From an uncultured Lachnospiraceae bacterium (GTDB taxonomy: Bacteria; Bacillota; Clostridia; Lachnospirales; Lachnospiraceae), in NCBI GenBank assembly GCA_902761585.1, contig CACWKX010000003.1, positions 81,389 through 145,388 on the forward strand: a stretch of 64,000 nucleotides of DNA, written 5' to 3'. The position numbers and the translations under genes were made by a program. Below are positions 1 through 9,247 of this stretch, piece by piece; the first letter of the stretch is position 1, and the number at the start of each line of letters is the position of its first letter. A model generated the notes under the pieces. It searched no databases. It was not told the origin of the DNA and saw only the letters and a program-made list of their open reading frames with translations.

Positions 1-2
1 CG

Positions 3-695
3 GCAGTAGCTCTGATTACTGTCAATATACGGGGATCCTATACAAGCATCGGACTGTCGATCAAGGATGCGGCATTCCAGGTTGGATCCATCATCACGAC
101 AACCGGATTTGCGACCACAGATTTTAATATCTGGCCTGCCTTCTCCAAATGGATTCTGATTCTCCTGATGTTTGTCGGCGCCTGCGCCGGAAGCACGGGA
201 GGCGGCATCAAGGTGTCCCGCGTTCAGGTGGTGTTCAAGGCGATCATGAAGGAGCTGGACAGCGTCATTCATCCGAATGATGTCCGCAAGATCCGTTATG
301 ACGGAAAAGTGCTGGATCACGCTGTGCTGAGAGGCATCAATGTCTTTATTACGGCATATTTCGTGGTTTTTGGGCTTTCGGTTCTGTTGGTTTCAGTCGA
401 CAATTTCGGACTTGAGACGAATTTTTCCGCGGTGGCGGCGACATTGAACAACATCGGCCCGGGGCTTGGAGGAGTTGGACCGGCTTCAAACTTCAGTGGC
501 TATGGGGCATTTTCCACCTGTGTGCTGATTTTTGATATGATTGCCGGGAGACTGGAGATCCTTCCTGTGCTGATTCTTCTTTCTCCCCATACATGGGTGG
601 AGGGACCTGTTCTGAGAGGAAAGCGTGTCAGAAGAAGCCGGGAAGTGGAAAACGATCTGATGATGTGCGGAAGCCTTGAAATGGAGCTTGGCTGA
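3..695 (+). CDS. TrkH/KtrB-type potassium transporter, C-terminal part (5' truncated)
   Basis: The gene starts before the window; its reading frame is open from base 3. The visible part encodes the last two of the four pore repeats of the TrkH/Ktr family: ITTTGFATTDFNIWP is a selectivity-filter region with the T-x-G-[FY] motif, and GACAGSTGGGIK is the following filter/loop signature. A second filter-like segment, NNIGPGLGGVGP, lies further on. The protein is a membrane channel-like subunit for K+ (or Na+-coupled K+) uptake and normally works with a cytoplasmic TrkA/KtrA partner, which is probably to the left. The C-terminus after SPHTWV is longer and more basic than usual for the family. It overlaps or abuts the next gene. 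Confidence 0.88.
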   Translation, partial: AVALITVNIRGSYTSIGLSIKDAAFQVGSIITTTGFATTDFNIWPAFSKWILILLMFVGACAGSTGGGIKVSRVQVVFKAIMKELDSVIHPNDVRKIRYDGKVLDHAVLRGINVFITAYFVVFGLSVLLVSVDNFGLETNFSAVAATLNNIGPGLGGVGPASNFSGYGAFSTCVLIFDMIAGRLEILPVLILLSPHTWVEGPVLRGKRVRRSREVENDLMMCGSLEMELG

Positions 696-714
696 TGCCA
701 GTGAGGTGACAGAA

Positions 715-3609
715 GTGGATAAAAAAGAGTACCAGGAGAAACTGAGTGAGATCAACCGGCTGATTGCCGTTGAGGACTACAATTCTGCGGCCCAGGTAGC
801 GGATTCGATCGATTGGAAGAGAGTCCGCAATGTCCAGACGCTTCTGATGATCAGCGAAGTTTATGAGGCAGTGAACCGCTATGATATGAGCAAGAATCTT
901 CTGCTCAGGGCATATCGCAGGAGCCCCCTTGGCCGGACAGTTCTGTACAGGCTGGTGGAGTGTACCATTGCTCTGGGACAGTTTGATGAGGCGATCGAGT
1001 ATTATTCCGAGTTTGTTCAGGCGGCGCCGAGGGACAACAACAAGTATATCCTGAAGTACAAAATCTACAGAGGCAGAGGATCGTCACTGGATGAGCAGAT
1101 CAATATTCTGAAGGAATATCTGGCACAGGAAAAGGACAGCGAGCGATGGTCCTATGAACTGGCGAAGCTCTACAAGGAGGCCGGAAGGACACAGGAATGC
1201 ATCAACACCTGCGACGACCTGGTGCTCTGGTACCAGAGCGGTAAGTATGTAATCAAAGCCCTGGAGCTGAAAAAGAAGATCGCACCGCTTACCCCGAGGC
1301 AGCAGGAGATCTATGACAGCCGCTTTGATGAGGTGGCCCAGGACGATGACCAGGACGAGGAGTCCGAGGCTTCCTATCTGCAGCAGGCGAGGGCAGAGCG
1401 CGCAACAATCCAGCAGGATGCGATCAAGTCGGAGCTTGCGGAGGATATCTCGAGGGCAGCGCGGTCAAAGCAGCAGGCGGAAGCTGAGACAGACAGGCAG
1501 GCATCAGGACAGCCGCTTGGTCAGCCCCCTGCACAGGAACCTGCAGGGGTACCGCAGCAGGTGCAGTCAGTCGGACAGTTAGATGAACAGCCTGCCGGAC
1601 AGCCGGTCGGACAGCCGGTTGAGCAGTCCGCCGGTCAGTCAACTGAACAATCAGCCGGGCAGCCTGCCGGACAGCTCAGTGAACAGGTGGCGGCGCAGGC
1701 GGCGACTTCCGCGCAGGCGGATCATACAGAGATGCTGCAGCGCGAGGCAGAGGATTCCATGCGGCCGGAGGCGGTCTCCCCGCAGACACTTTCTGCGGAC
1801 AGCGACAGTGCGCAGCCTGCAGCAGACCAGCGGTCAAAGCCGGTTGATGAAGGTATTCATTACGATGAGAAAAATCTGAAGCAGAATCTGTCAGAGAGCA
1901 TGAAAAAAATCATATCCGGAATCGGACCGAAAGATATGGTCGATGAGGAGGAGGAACAGCTTGACCGCGTGATCGAAGAATCGAAGGAGGATCAGGAGGA
2001 GGCTGTCGTATCCAGGGGGCTGGGGATGTCCCTTGGGATGAATCAGCCGGAGGAAAAGAAAGCAGAGGCACCGAAGCTGACAATTGACGACATCCTCTTG
2101 TCCATGGAGGACAAGGGGGATGCCGTCCGCAGAGTGATCTCGGAGGAAAAAGATATGGATCACGTCACCATGCAGCCGCAGGAAGCAGATGGTGCGCTGT
2201 CTGAAAAACGCCCTGGTGCTGTAACAGAAGAAAGTGCGGAGGCAATACAGCCGTCAGCAGTCGCAGAAGCACCGCAGCCAGTGGATGCAGTGGTGCAGCC
2301 GTCAGCAGCCGCAGAAGCACCGCAGCCAGTGGATGCAGTGGTGCAGTCGTCAGCAGCCGCAGAAGCACCGCAGCCAGCGGATGCAGTGGTGCAGCCGTCA
2401 GCAGATCCCGCAGGACAGCGGGCGGTATCTTTCCACTCGGAGGACTGGAAGACCAGACCGGTAGAGGATATCCTGGATGCAAAGACGAGAGTTCTTCCGA
2501 CTGCAGAAATCGCGAAGCTTCATGAACAGTTCCGCCAGAGAGAACTGAAGGCAAAGACGGCCGGAGAGAGAGTTGCGGAGCAAATTGCGTCGGAGGCTGA
2601 AGCACAGGCCAAGGAAGAAGATGCAAGAATGACAGCGGCATCGCAGGAACAGCCGGAAGATGGGATTCAGTCTTTTGGACAGGCAGCTGCAGCCCGTGCG
2701 GAAGCATCAAGGCAGATACAGAACGCGCAGCCGTCAGAAGAGCAGCCGCATGCTGCCGCAGAGAAAGAGGCTGTCCAGCTGACTCCTGAGCAGTCCATGC
2801 GCGAGGTTCTTCCACAGGCACAGGCGGATGTCAGAGAACCGCAGGTAACAGCCGGCAGATCCTATCTGAAGCCTTACCAGAGAGAGCTGTTCTCGGGATT
2901 CCTCGGGATCGGAAATCTGGAGGAACAGATCGCAAAGGCAATCGAGCAGGCAGAGAGCCGGAATGGAGACCGGACATCCCGCACAGGCAATGTCCTGATT
3001 CTGGGCGGCCACGGCTGCGGAAAAACGACGATTGCGACGGGCATCGCAAAGGCCGTCGCGGAGGACATGGGAACGCATTCAGTCAAGATGGCGCGGATAT
3101 ACGCGGCTGACCTGAATCGCAAGGACATTGCGGCAACCATCGCAAAGATTGCGGGAGGTGTCCTGATTGTCGAGGAGGCTGGAGATCTGGAAGACAGCAT
3201 TGTCGACCAGCTGACGACGGCAATGGAATTCCGTACAGACGGGCTGATCATGATTCTGGAGGATGAACAGCGTTATATTCATGATCTGTTGATGCGCCAT
3301 CCGCGCTTTACGATGAAGTTTACGGCGCAGATCTATATCCCGACGTTCAGCAGCCAGGATCTGGTGAACTTCGGTCAGCTTTATGCTGAGAGCCAGGACT
3401 GCACGCTTTCGGAAGACGCAAGGGAAGCGCTCAGGGCAAGGCTGGATGCAGCAGCCAAGTCGGGCGAACAGGTATCGATCACCAATGTTGTTGAGCTGAC
3501 AAGCCGTGCGGTCCGAAATTCGCAGAAGTTTTTCCGCAGGATTCAGTCAGCGAAAAAGCGCTACGATGAACAGAACAGGGTGATCCTGAAAGCAAGGGAT
3601 CTGCGGTAA
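715..3609 (+). CDS. TPR protein with disordered middle and C-terminal AAA+ ATPase domain
   Basis: I prefer the GTG start at 715, preceded by an AGGTGA ribosome site; a TTG at 676 would add 13 residues. Residues about 1-200 look like tetratricopeptide helices (for example FDEAIEYYSEFVQAAPRD). Residues 210-700 are low-complexity Q/A/E/P-rich, with short GQPVGQPVEQ repeats and three exact-type 16-residue repeats PSAVAEAPQPVDAVVQ. The last ~270 residues form an AAA+ module: Walker A GGHGCGKTTIA near residue 764 and Walker B-like VLIVEEAGDL. The shape suggests a scaffolded ATPase that binds partners through TPRs. Its position directly behind the potassium transporter, without a gap, suggests co-transcription, but function is unknown. 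Confidence 0.8.
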   Translation: MDKKEYQEKLSEINRLIAVEDYNSAAQVADSIDWKRVRNVQTLLMISEVYEAVNRYDMSKNLLLRAYRRSPLGRTVLYRLVECTIALGQFDEAIEYYSEFVQAAPRDNNKYILKYKIYRGRGSSLDEQINILKEYLAQEKDSERWSYELAKLYKEAGRTQECINTCDDLVLWYQSGKYVIKALELKKKIAPLTPRQQEIYDSRFDEVAQDDDQDEESEASYLQQARAERATIQQDAIKSELAEDISRAARSKQQAEAETDRQASGQPLGQPPAQEPAGVPQQVQSVGQLDEQPAGQPVGQPVEQSAGQSTEQSAGQPAGQLSEQVAAQAATSAQADHTEMLQREAEDSMRPEAVSPQTLSADSDSAQPAADQRSKPVDEGIHYDEKNLKQNLSESMKKIISGIGPKDMVDEEEEQLDRVIEESKEDQEEAVVSRGLGMSLGMNQPEEKKAEAPKLTIDDILLSMEDKGDAVRRVISEEKDMDHVTMQPQEADGALSEKRPGAVTEESAEAIQPSAVAEAPQPVDAVVQPSAAAEAPQPVDAVVQSSAAAEAPQPADAVVQPSADPAGQRAVSFHSEDWKTRPVEDILDAKTRVLPTAEIAKLHEQFRQRELKAKTAGERVAEQIASEAEAQAKEEDARMTAASQEQPEDGIQSFGQAAAARAEASRQIQNAQPSEEQPHAAAEKEAVQLTPEQSMREVLPQAQADVREPQVTAGRSYLKPYQRELFSGFLGIGNLEEQIAKAIEQAESRNGDRTSRTGNVLILGGHGCGKTTIATGIAKAVAEDMGTHSVKMARIYAADLNRKDIAATIAKIAGGVLIVEEAGDLEDSIVDQLTTAMEFRTDGLIMILEDEQRYIHDLLMRHPRFTMKFTAQIYIPTFSSQDLVNFGQLYAESQDCTLSEDAREALRARLDAAAKSGEQVSITNVVELTSRAVRNSQKFFRRIQSAKKRYDEQNRVILKARDLR
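2251..2394 (+). repeat. Three 48-bp tandem coding repeats in the AAA+ protein
   Basis: Three consecutive 48-bp units start at 2251, 2299 and 2347 and encode PSAVAEAPQPVDAVVQ with few substitutions. They lie in the disordered middle of the protein, and the unit count is a likely place for slippage variation between strains. Confidence 0.85.
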
Positions 3610-3679
3610 TATCTATATAATTCCGAAATAATTACGGAATCTTGCAAACAAACCAGAATCATTCTGATTTGGGCATTCA

Positions 3680-3724
3680 GACAGAAAATGTTGGGTTATT
3701 GGAGGGATATTCTAACATTTTGTC
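3680..3724 (+). other. Imperfect inverted repeat upstream of the BMP gene
   Basis: GACAGAAAATGTT (3680-3692) can pair with AACATTTTGTC (3714-3724) apart from a two-base bulge. It sits between the AAA+ gene and the promoter at 3767. There is no T-run directly after it, so I do not call it a terminator. I looked for purine-riboswitch core elements here and did not find them. Confidence 0.4.
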
Positions 3725-3766
3725 AGCTTATATAAAAATATTTTGAATTCATGGTAATATCGTTCA

Positions 3767-3795
3767 TTGACACTGACAAAACCCGCTGTTATACT
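3767..3795 (+). promoter_or_regulatory. Sigma-A promoter for the BMP transporter operon
   Basis: TTGACA at 3767-3772, a 17-nt spacer and TATACT at 3790-3795. This is a near-consensus promoter 55 bases upstream of the binding-protein start. Confidence 0.85.
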
Positions 3796-3849
3796 CTAGC
3801 TAGTTCCTTATTAATTTTGCGTTTTTGCTGACGCCAGGAGGTAGTGAGG

Positions 3850-5148
3850 ATGAAAAAACAGATTGCTGTGTTTCTGAGTTTGGCAATGGCTGCAACAGCC
3901 TGCAGTCCGGCATTTGCTGGGGAGACGGAAGCCCAGACGGAGGGCCAGGCAAGCGGCGGCGCTTTCATTGCGGGAGCTGAGACGGAGGCGGATGTGACGG
4001 TCCCGTCCGACATGAAGTTCGGCTTCATTTTCCTTCACGATGAGAATTCAACCTACGACCTGAACTTCATCAACGGAGCGAAGGAAGCAGCAAAGGAACT
4101 TGGTCTTTCCGATGACCAGGTTATTCTGAAGACCAATGTCCCGGAGGGTCAGGAGTGCTACGAGACAGCTGCGGACCTTGCAGACCAGGGATGCGCGGCA
4201 GTCTTTGCGGACAGCTTCGGACATGAGGATTACATGATCCAGGCGGCTCAGGAGTACCCGGATGTACAGTTCTGCCATGCAACCGGAACGAAAGCACACA
4301 CCGAGGGACTGAGCAATTACCACAATGCTTTCGCTGCCATCTATGAAGGCCGCTATCTGGCTGGCGTCGCAGCAGGCATGAAGCTCAACGAGATGATCAA
4401 GGATGGTAAGATCACTGAAGACCAGGCGAAGATCGGCTATGTCGGCGCTTTCACCTACGCAGAGGTTATCTCCGGATTCACCTCCTTCTTCCTCGGCGCA
4501 AGATCCCAGTGCCCGAGTGCGACGATGGAGGTCACCTTCACCGGATCCTGGTATGATGAGACGGCTGAGAAGGAAGGTGCAAAGAACCTGATCAACGACG
4601 GCTGTGCGCTCATTTCCCAGCATGCAGACTCCATGGGCGCTCCGACAGCCTGCGAGGAAGCAGGAGTTCCGGATGTCTCCTACAATGGCTCCACGCAGGA
4701 TGCATGTCCGAACACGTACCTGATCTCCTCCAGAATTGACTGGGCTCCGTACATGAAGTTTATGATGCAGTCCGTTGCAGAGGGCAAGGAGATCCCGGCA
4801 GACTGGACCGGAACACTTGCAAGTGGCTCTGTCAAGCTGACAGACCTCAACACGAATGTCGCTGCAGAGGGAACACAGGAGAAGCTTGATGAGGTTACCA
4901 AGGAGCTTGAGGCTGGTACCCTTCATGTATTTGACACTTCCGCCTTCACGTTCAAGGGCGCAGCGCTTGACGACAGCTATCTGGCGGATGTGGATACCGA
5001 TGACAACTACACGCCGGATACCAAGGTCGTGTCGGATGGATATTTCCACGAGTCTGAATACAGAAGTGCTCCGTACTTCGATCTGGTTGACGCGGACAAC
5101 GCAGCCGGCATTGATGGCATCAAGCTTCTGGATACCAACTTTGGCTGA
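3850..5148 (+). CDS. BMP-family nucleoside/ribose-type ABC transporter substrate-binding protein
   Basis: The start is ATG 3850, seven bases after a perfect AGGAGGT. The protein (432 residues) begins with a signal peptide ending near SPAFAGE; a Cys at residue 18 lies in a poor lipobox (ATAC), so lipid anchoring is uncertain. The mature part belongs to the Bmp/Med family: KFGFIFLHDENSTYDLNFI, then AAQEYPDVQFCHATGT and AAIYEGRYLAGVAAGM. Family members bind purine nucleosides outside the membrane and pass them to two permeases and a double ATPase, which follow here as the next three genes. The gene has its own strong promoter and a long hairpin behind it, which should give more binding protein than membrane components. 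Confidence 0.9.
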   Translation: MKKQIAVFLSLAMAATACSPAFAGETEAQTEGQASGGAFIAGAETEADVTVPSDMKFGFIFLHDENSTYDLNFINGAKEAAKELGLSDDQVILKTNVPEGQECYETAADLADQGCAAVFADSFGHEDYMIQAAQEYPDVQFCHATGTKAHTEGLSNYHNAFAAIYEGRYLAGVAAGMKLNEMIKDGKITEDQAKIGYVGAFTYAEVISGFTSFFLGARSQCPSATMEVTFTGSWYDETAEKEGAKNLINDGCALISQHADSMGAPTACEEAGVPDVSYNGSTQDACPNTYLISSRIDWAPYMKFMMQSVAEGKEIPADWTGTLASGSVKLTDLNTNVAAEGTQEKLDEVTKELEAGTLHVFDTSAFTFKGAALDDSYLADVDTDDNYTPDTKVVSDGYFHESEYRSAPYFDLVDADNAAGIDGIKLLDTNFG

Positions 5149-5192
5149 TGACACATTGAATACCAGGCAGAGAGATCGTCTCTGACAATTAA

Positions 5193-5233
5193 GAGGAGGG
5201 CAGTACGGGAGCAAGACCTGTGCTGCCTTCTTC
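5193..5233 (+). other. 17-bp intercistronic stem-loop between binding protein and ATPase
   Basis: Bases 5193-5209 pair with 5217-5233 over 17 positions (four G-U pairs) around the loop AGCAAGA. No T-run follows, so it is not a standard intrinsic terminator. It is well placed to protect the upstream binding-protein mRNA from 3' exonucleases or to limit read-through. Confidence 0.65.
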
Positions 5234-5253
5234 AGTGAAGGGAAGGTGCGACA

Positions 5254-6780
5254 GTGGATAACAAACAGCCCGCCGTCAGCATGCGCGGCATTACCAAGAC
5301 ATTCGGAAAGGTAGTTGCAAACGATCACGTGTCGATCGACATCTACAAGGGGGAGATTCTCTCTCTTCTGGGGGAGAACGGAAGCGGAAAGACAACACTG
5401 ATGAACATGCTCTCCGGGATCTACTACCCGGATTCCGGCCATATCTACATCAACGGCAGGGAGGAGTTTATCCACTCTCCGAAGGACGCCCTGGATCTGG
5501 GAATCGGCATGGTTCATCAGCATTTCAAGCTCGTGGACGTCATGACGGCGACCGAGAACATCATTCTTGGGCTCAATGAGGGAAAGTTCGACCTGAAAGC
5601 AGCCTCGAAGCGTATCTCCGAGATCTGTGACAGGTATGGTTTTGAGCTGGATCCGAACCAGAAGATCTATGATATGTCGGTCTCACAGAAACAGACGGTT
5701 GAGATTGTGAAGATGCTGTACCGCAAGGCAGACATCCTCATCCTGGACGAGCCGACAGCCGTTCTGACTCCACAGGAGACAGAACGCCTCTTCGATGTCC
5801 TGCGGAACATGAAGAAGGACGGTAAGGCCATCATTATCATCACACATAAGTTGAACGAGGTTCTGGAGATCTCTGACTGGGTGGATATCCTGAACAAGGG
5901 AAAGTTCATCGGCAATCTGAAGACTTCGGAGACCAACACTCAGGAGATGACCGATATGATGGTCGGCCATGCCGTGAAGCTGGATATTGAGCGTCCGGAG
6001 CCGAAGGATGCAAAGCCGAGGATCATCGTGAAGGGACTGACGGTCAGCAGTGCGGACGGCATCCGGAAGCTGGATGATGTCTCCTTTGATATCCGCTCAG
6101 GAGAAATACTGGGAATTGCGGGAATTTCCGGGAGTGGTCAGAGGGAACTCCTTGAGGCGATTGCAGGTCTTCAGAAGATTGATACCGGCGAGATTACCTA
6201 CATTGATGATAGCGGCAAAAAGAGCAATCTGGTTGGGGAAGATCCGGAGGCGATCGCGGAGATGGGTGTGGCGCTTTCATTTGTCCCGGAAGACCGTCTT
6301 GGCATGGGGCTGGTCGGGAACATGGATCTGACAGACAACATGATGCTGCGTTCCTTCCGGAAGGGCAAGGGACCGTTCACAGACCGGAAGATTCCGCAGA
6401 ACCTGGCGAAAGAAGTCGTCGAGGAACTCTCCGTCGATACACCCGGCCTTTCCACACCAGTTAGAAGACTTTCGGGCGGCAACGTCCAGAAGGTGCTTGT
6501 CGGGCGCGAGATCGCGTCCAATCCGACCGTCCTTCTGACGGCCTATGCTGTGCGAGGACTGGACATCAATTCGTCCTATGTCATCTATGATCTGATGAAC
6601 AGGCAGAAGGAAAAGGGCGTGGCGGTTGTATATGTCGGCGAAGATCTGGATGTGCTTCTGGAGCTGGCGGACCGGATTCTCGTCCTGTGCGGAGGAAAGG
6701 TGTCCGGTATCCTGGACGGAAGGACGGCAAACAAGAATGAAGTTGGCCTGCTGATGACTTCACTGGGAGGCGCATCATGA
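5254..6780 (+). CDS. Nucleoside-type ABC transporter, double ATP-binding protein
   Basis: A GTG start at 5254 follows GGGAAGGTG. The 508-residue protein carries two ABC modules, as in YufO/NupA and RbsA-type importers. Module 1 has a complete Walker A (GENGSGKTT), Walker B (ADILILDEPTAVLTP) and His switch (IIITHKL). Module 2 has a degenerate P-loop, GISGSGQRE, lacking the GKT/S, a good signature RRLSGGNVQK and a changed Walker B region (LLTAYAVRGLD), as is common for the second half in this family. It energises import by the two permeases that follow. The stop overlaps the next start in ATGA. Confidence 0.92.
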   Translation: MDNKQPAVSMRGITKTFGKVVANDHVSIDIYKGEILSLLGENGSGKTTLMNMLSGIYYPDSGHIYINGREEFIHSPKDALDLGIGMVHQHFKLVDVMTATENIILGLNEGKFDLKAASKRISEICDRYGFELDPNQKIYDMSVSQKQTVEIVKMLYRKADILILDEPTAVLTPQETERLFDVLRNMKKDGKAIIIITHKLNEVLEISDWVDILNKGKFIGNLKTSETNTQEMTDMMVGHAVKLDIERPEPKDAKPRIIVKGLTVSSADGIRKLDDVSFDIRSGEILGIAGISGSGQRELLEAIAGLQKIDTGEITYIDDSGKKSNLVGEDPEAIAEMGVALSFVPEDRLGMGLVGNMDLTDNMMLRSFRKGKGPFTDRKIPQNLAKEVVEELSVDTPGLSTPVRRLSGGNVQKVLVGREIASNPTVLLTAYAVRGLDINSSYVIYDLMNRQKEKGVAVVYVGEDLDVLLELADRILVLCGGKVSGILDGRTANKNEVGLLMTSLGGAS

Positions 6781-7871
6781 AGAATAAGACAAAAAACGGT
6801 ACAGGACTCCATATCGTAAAGAGAGCTTCAATCTCCTGGTATAAAGCGATGGGGATCAGAGCGATCGCCCTTGTGTGCGCTATCCTCGTATGCGCGATTG
6901 TCACCTGGGCACTGACAAGGGAAAGCCCGCTCGAAGTCATGGCGACCATCTTCGGTGGAAGCTTTGCCTCGCAGAGACGGTTCTGGGTCATGATGCAGGA
7001 TCTTTCCGTCCTTCTTCTGATCTCTCTGGCGATGGCGCCGGCGTTTCGCATGAAGTTCTGGAACATCGGAGGCGAGGGACAGGTCATGATCGGCTGCCTT
7101 GCAACGGCTGCCTGTATGATTACGCTTGGAAACCGTCTGCCGAATGGGCTGGTGATCCTGCTCAGTCTTATCTCGGCGGTCATTGCCGGAGGAATCTGGG
7201 GGCTGATCCCGGCGGTCTGCAAGGCAAAGTGGAATACCAATGAAACCTTGTTCACCCTGATGATGAACTATGTCGCCATTCAGCTTTGCGCATATTTCAT
7301 CATTTTGTGGGAGAAGCCGAAGGGCTCCGGAAAGGTTGGCATCATCAACCAGTCCAGCCACGCCGGATGGCTGCCGGTCATCGGGCGGTACAAGTACCTG
7401 CTGACCGTCATCGTTGCGGCCGCGGTGACGATCTTTATCTTCTGCTACATGAAGTACAGCAAGCATGGATATGAGCTGGCAGTTGTCGGAGAGAGCCAGA
7501 ACACGGCAAGATATGTCGGTATCCGTGTCGGCAGAGTCATCGTCCGGACGATGCTGCTGTCCGGTGCGGTCTGCGGACTGACCGGCTTTATGCTTGTCGC
7601 AGGATCGGATCATACCATCACGACGACCCTTGCAAACGGGCGGGGCTTCACAGCCGTCCTGGTTGCGTGGATGGCGAAGTTCAATCCATTCGGCATGATC
7701 TTCACGAGCTTCCTGATCACGTTCATGTCCAAGGGCGCCGGCGAGGTGGCGACAAACTTCAACCTCAACGAGTCGTTCTCGGATATCCTGACGAGCATCA
7801 TCATCTTTTTCCTGATTGGATGCGAGTTCTTCATCCAGTACAGAATTGTCCGGAAGAAGGAGGCGAAATAA
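6777..7871 (+). CDS. Nucleoside-type ABC transporter permease 1 (YufP-like)
   Basis: Starts four bases inside the end of the ATPase gene (ATGA), implying translational coupling. The 364-residue protein is an inner-membrane permease of the BPD_transp_2 (RbsC/YufP) type with about eight to ten hydrophobic segments. Family marks are NIGGEGQVMIG, which resembles the conserved N-[IL]-G-x-[EQG]-G segment, NTNETLFTLMMNYVA, and the cytoplasmic GESQNTARYVGI loop that contacts the ATPase. It pairs with the next permease to form the translocation path. Substrate is inferred as purine nucleosides from the family only. Confidence 0.9.
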   Translation: MKNKTKNGTGLHIVKRASISWYKAMGIRAIALVCAILVCAIVTWALTRESPLEVMATIFGGSFASQRRFWVMMQDLSVLLLISLAMAPAFRMKFWNIGGEGQVMIGCLATAACMITLGNRLPNGLVILLSLISAVIAGGIWGLIPAVCKAKWNTNETLFTLMMNYVAIQLCAYFIILWEKPKGSGKVGIINQSSHAGWLPVIGRYKYLLTVIVAAAVTIFIFCYMKYSKHGYELAVVGESQNTARYVGIRVGRVIVRTMLLSGAVCGLTGFMLVAGSDHTITTTLANGRGFTAVLVAWMAKFNPFGMIFTSFLITFMSKGAGEVATNFNLNESFSDILTSIIIFFLIGCEFFIQYRIVRKKEAK

Positions 7872-8870
7872 ATGTTTAACTTTGTAGCGTTTATTCCAAG
7901 TGCGGTCAAACAGAGTATTCCGCTTCTGCTCGGCAGTACGGGTGAGACTCTGACTGAGAAGTCTGGGAACCTGAACCTCGGTATTCCGGGCATCATGTAT
8001 GTCGGCGCCATCTCGGGTGTCATCGGGTCTTTCTTCTATGAGAATCATCTGACGGCTGTGAATGCATCCATCAATCCGATCCTTGGGATCGCGATCCCGA
8101 TTCTCTGTTCACTCCTGGGGTCTCTCCTGATGGGACTGCTCTACTGCTTCCTGACGGTCAACCTGAGGGCAAACCAGAATGTGACCGGTCTTGCAATGAC
8201 GACCTTCGGTGTCGGATTCGGAAACTTCTTCGGCGGGTCGTTGATCAAGCTGACCGGGTCAGATGTTCCATCCATTTCGCTCCGGGCGACCTCCGGATGT
8301 TTTCAGAAGACGCTTCCATTTGCAAATAAGACGGGAGTAGTTGGGAAGCTGCTGTTCTCATACGGCTTCCTGGCGTACACAGCGATCATTATCGCAATCC
8401 TGGCCGCGCTGTTTCTGAGAAAGACAAGGCTTGGCCTTCAGCTGCGGGCGGTCGGCGAGAATCCTGGTACGGCGGACGCGGCCGGGATTAATGTCTCGAA
8501 GTACAAATACATCGCGACCTGCGTCGGATCCATGATTGCAGGACTTGGCGGTCTGTACTACGTCATGGACTATGCGTCCGGTGTCTGGTCGAACAACGCC
8601 TTCGGCGACAGGGGCTGGCTTGCCATCGCACTTGTCATCTTCACGGTCTGGAGACCGGACCTGAGCATCTTTGCATCCATCCTGTTCGGCGGTTTGTACA
8701 TTCTGTATCTTTACATCCCGACCGGAACAAACATGGCCATCAAGGAAATCTACAAGATGTTCCCATATCTTGTCACGATTGCGGTGCTCATTATTATGAG
8801 TATGTTGAACAAGAAGGAGAACCAGCCGCCGGCAGCACTGGGCCTGCCGTACTTCAGGGAAGACCGCTGA
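7872..8870 (+). CDS. Nucleoside-type ABC transporter permease 2 (YufQ-like)
   Basis: Begins directly after the stop of permease 1 (TAA ATG). The 332-residue membrane protein has the sister-permease marks TGETLTEKSGNLNLGIPG near the N-terminus and RAVGENPGTADAAGI, the ATPase-contact loop. Together with the three preceding genes it completes a four-gene BMP-ATPase-permease-permease operon of the kind that imports purine nucleosides. No clear intrinsic terminator was found after it. Confidence 0.9.
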   Translation: MFNFVAFIPSAVKQSIPLLLGSTGETLTEKSGNLNLGIPGIMYVGAISGVIGSFFYENHLTAVNASINPILGIAIPILCSLLGSLLMGLLYCFLTVNLRANQNVTGLAMTTFGVGFGNFFGGSLIKLTGSDVPSISLRATSGCFQKTLPFANKTGVVGKLLFSYGFLAYTAIIIAILAALFLRKTRLGLQLRAVGENPGTADAAGINVSKYKYIATCVGSMIAGLGGLYYVMDYASGVWSNNAFGDRGWLAIALVIFTVWRPDLSIFASILFGGLYILYLYIPTGTNMAIKEIYKMFPYLVTIAVLIIMSMLNKKENQPPAALGLPYFREDR

Positions 8871-9128
8871 GACGGCAGGATCAGAGACAGCAGCAACAGA
8901 AACAGCTTAAACAGACTGAAGGCCAGTACGCTGAAAGCCTGTACGCTGAATGACAGCAGACAGACGGGCATCGGAAAATCGGGAGGACCCTTTTCCGGTG
9001 CCCGTACGCATATATACCGTGGTTTCGTTGCTTTGCAGCCCCTGCCACACTGCTGGCAGTTGGATGAAGCACTGCAGGAATAGAGAAGGATCACGGGCAG
9101 GCAGGTTTGCCCGGAAATGGGGCCTTCG
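8871..9128. other. Intergenic stretch with short imperfect 15-bp repeats
   Basis: No convincing gene is seen. Bases 8916-8956 contain two complete and one partial 15-bp units of the type CTGAAGGCCAGTACG. A 6-bp hairpin, CTGCCA/TGGCAG, lies at 9042-9059 without a T-run. The stretch ends at the promoter for the amylase-GlgB gene. Confidence 0.5.
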
Positions 9129-9157
9129 TTGACTTATGTTTGTGCAAATCATATAAT
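9129..9157 (+). promoter_or_regulatory. Sigma-A promoter for the amylase-GlgB fusion gene
   Basis: TTGACT at 9129-9134, 17-nt spacer, TATAAT at 9152-9157, followed by a ~90-base leader. Confidence 0.8.
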
Positions 9158-9247
9158 TATTAGCAGGCTGACGGTGGCTCTTTTAAGTGGGTTGCTGAAA
9201 GAACCGGATGCTGTAGAAAAGCTGCGAAAAAGTGCGGGAAAGGATGG

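Noticed and set aside
3610..3849. Purine or other riboswitch in front of the nucleoside transporter
   Set aside because: The conserved core of the purine riboswitch is not visible and most of the stretch lies upstream of the promoter, leaving a leader of only ~50 bases.
5234..5253. Terminator after the BMP gene
   Set aside because: The strong stem lacks a T-run and the downstream ATPase gene has no promoter of its own, so full termination is unlikely.
4048..5523. Long open frame (about 490 codons) on the minus strand across the BMP gene
   Set aside because: It is fully antisense to a gene with clear family motifs, signal peptide and promoter; its translation has no domain sense.
8881..9152. 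Short frames in the gap before the amylase-GlgB gene
   Set aside because: Several overlapping short frames on both strands, none with a good ribosome site or recognisable product.
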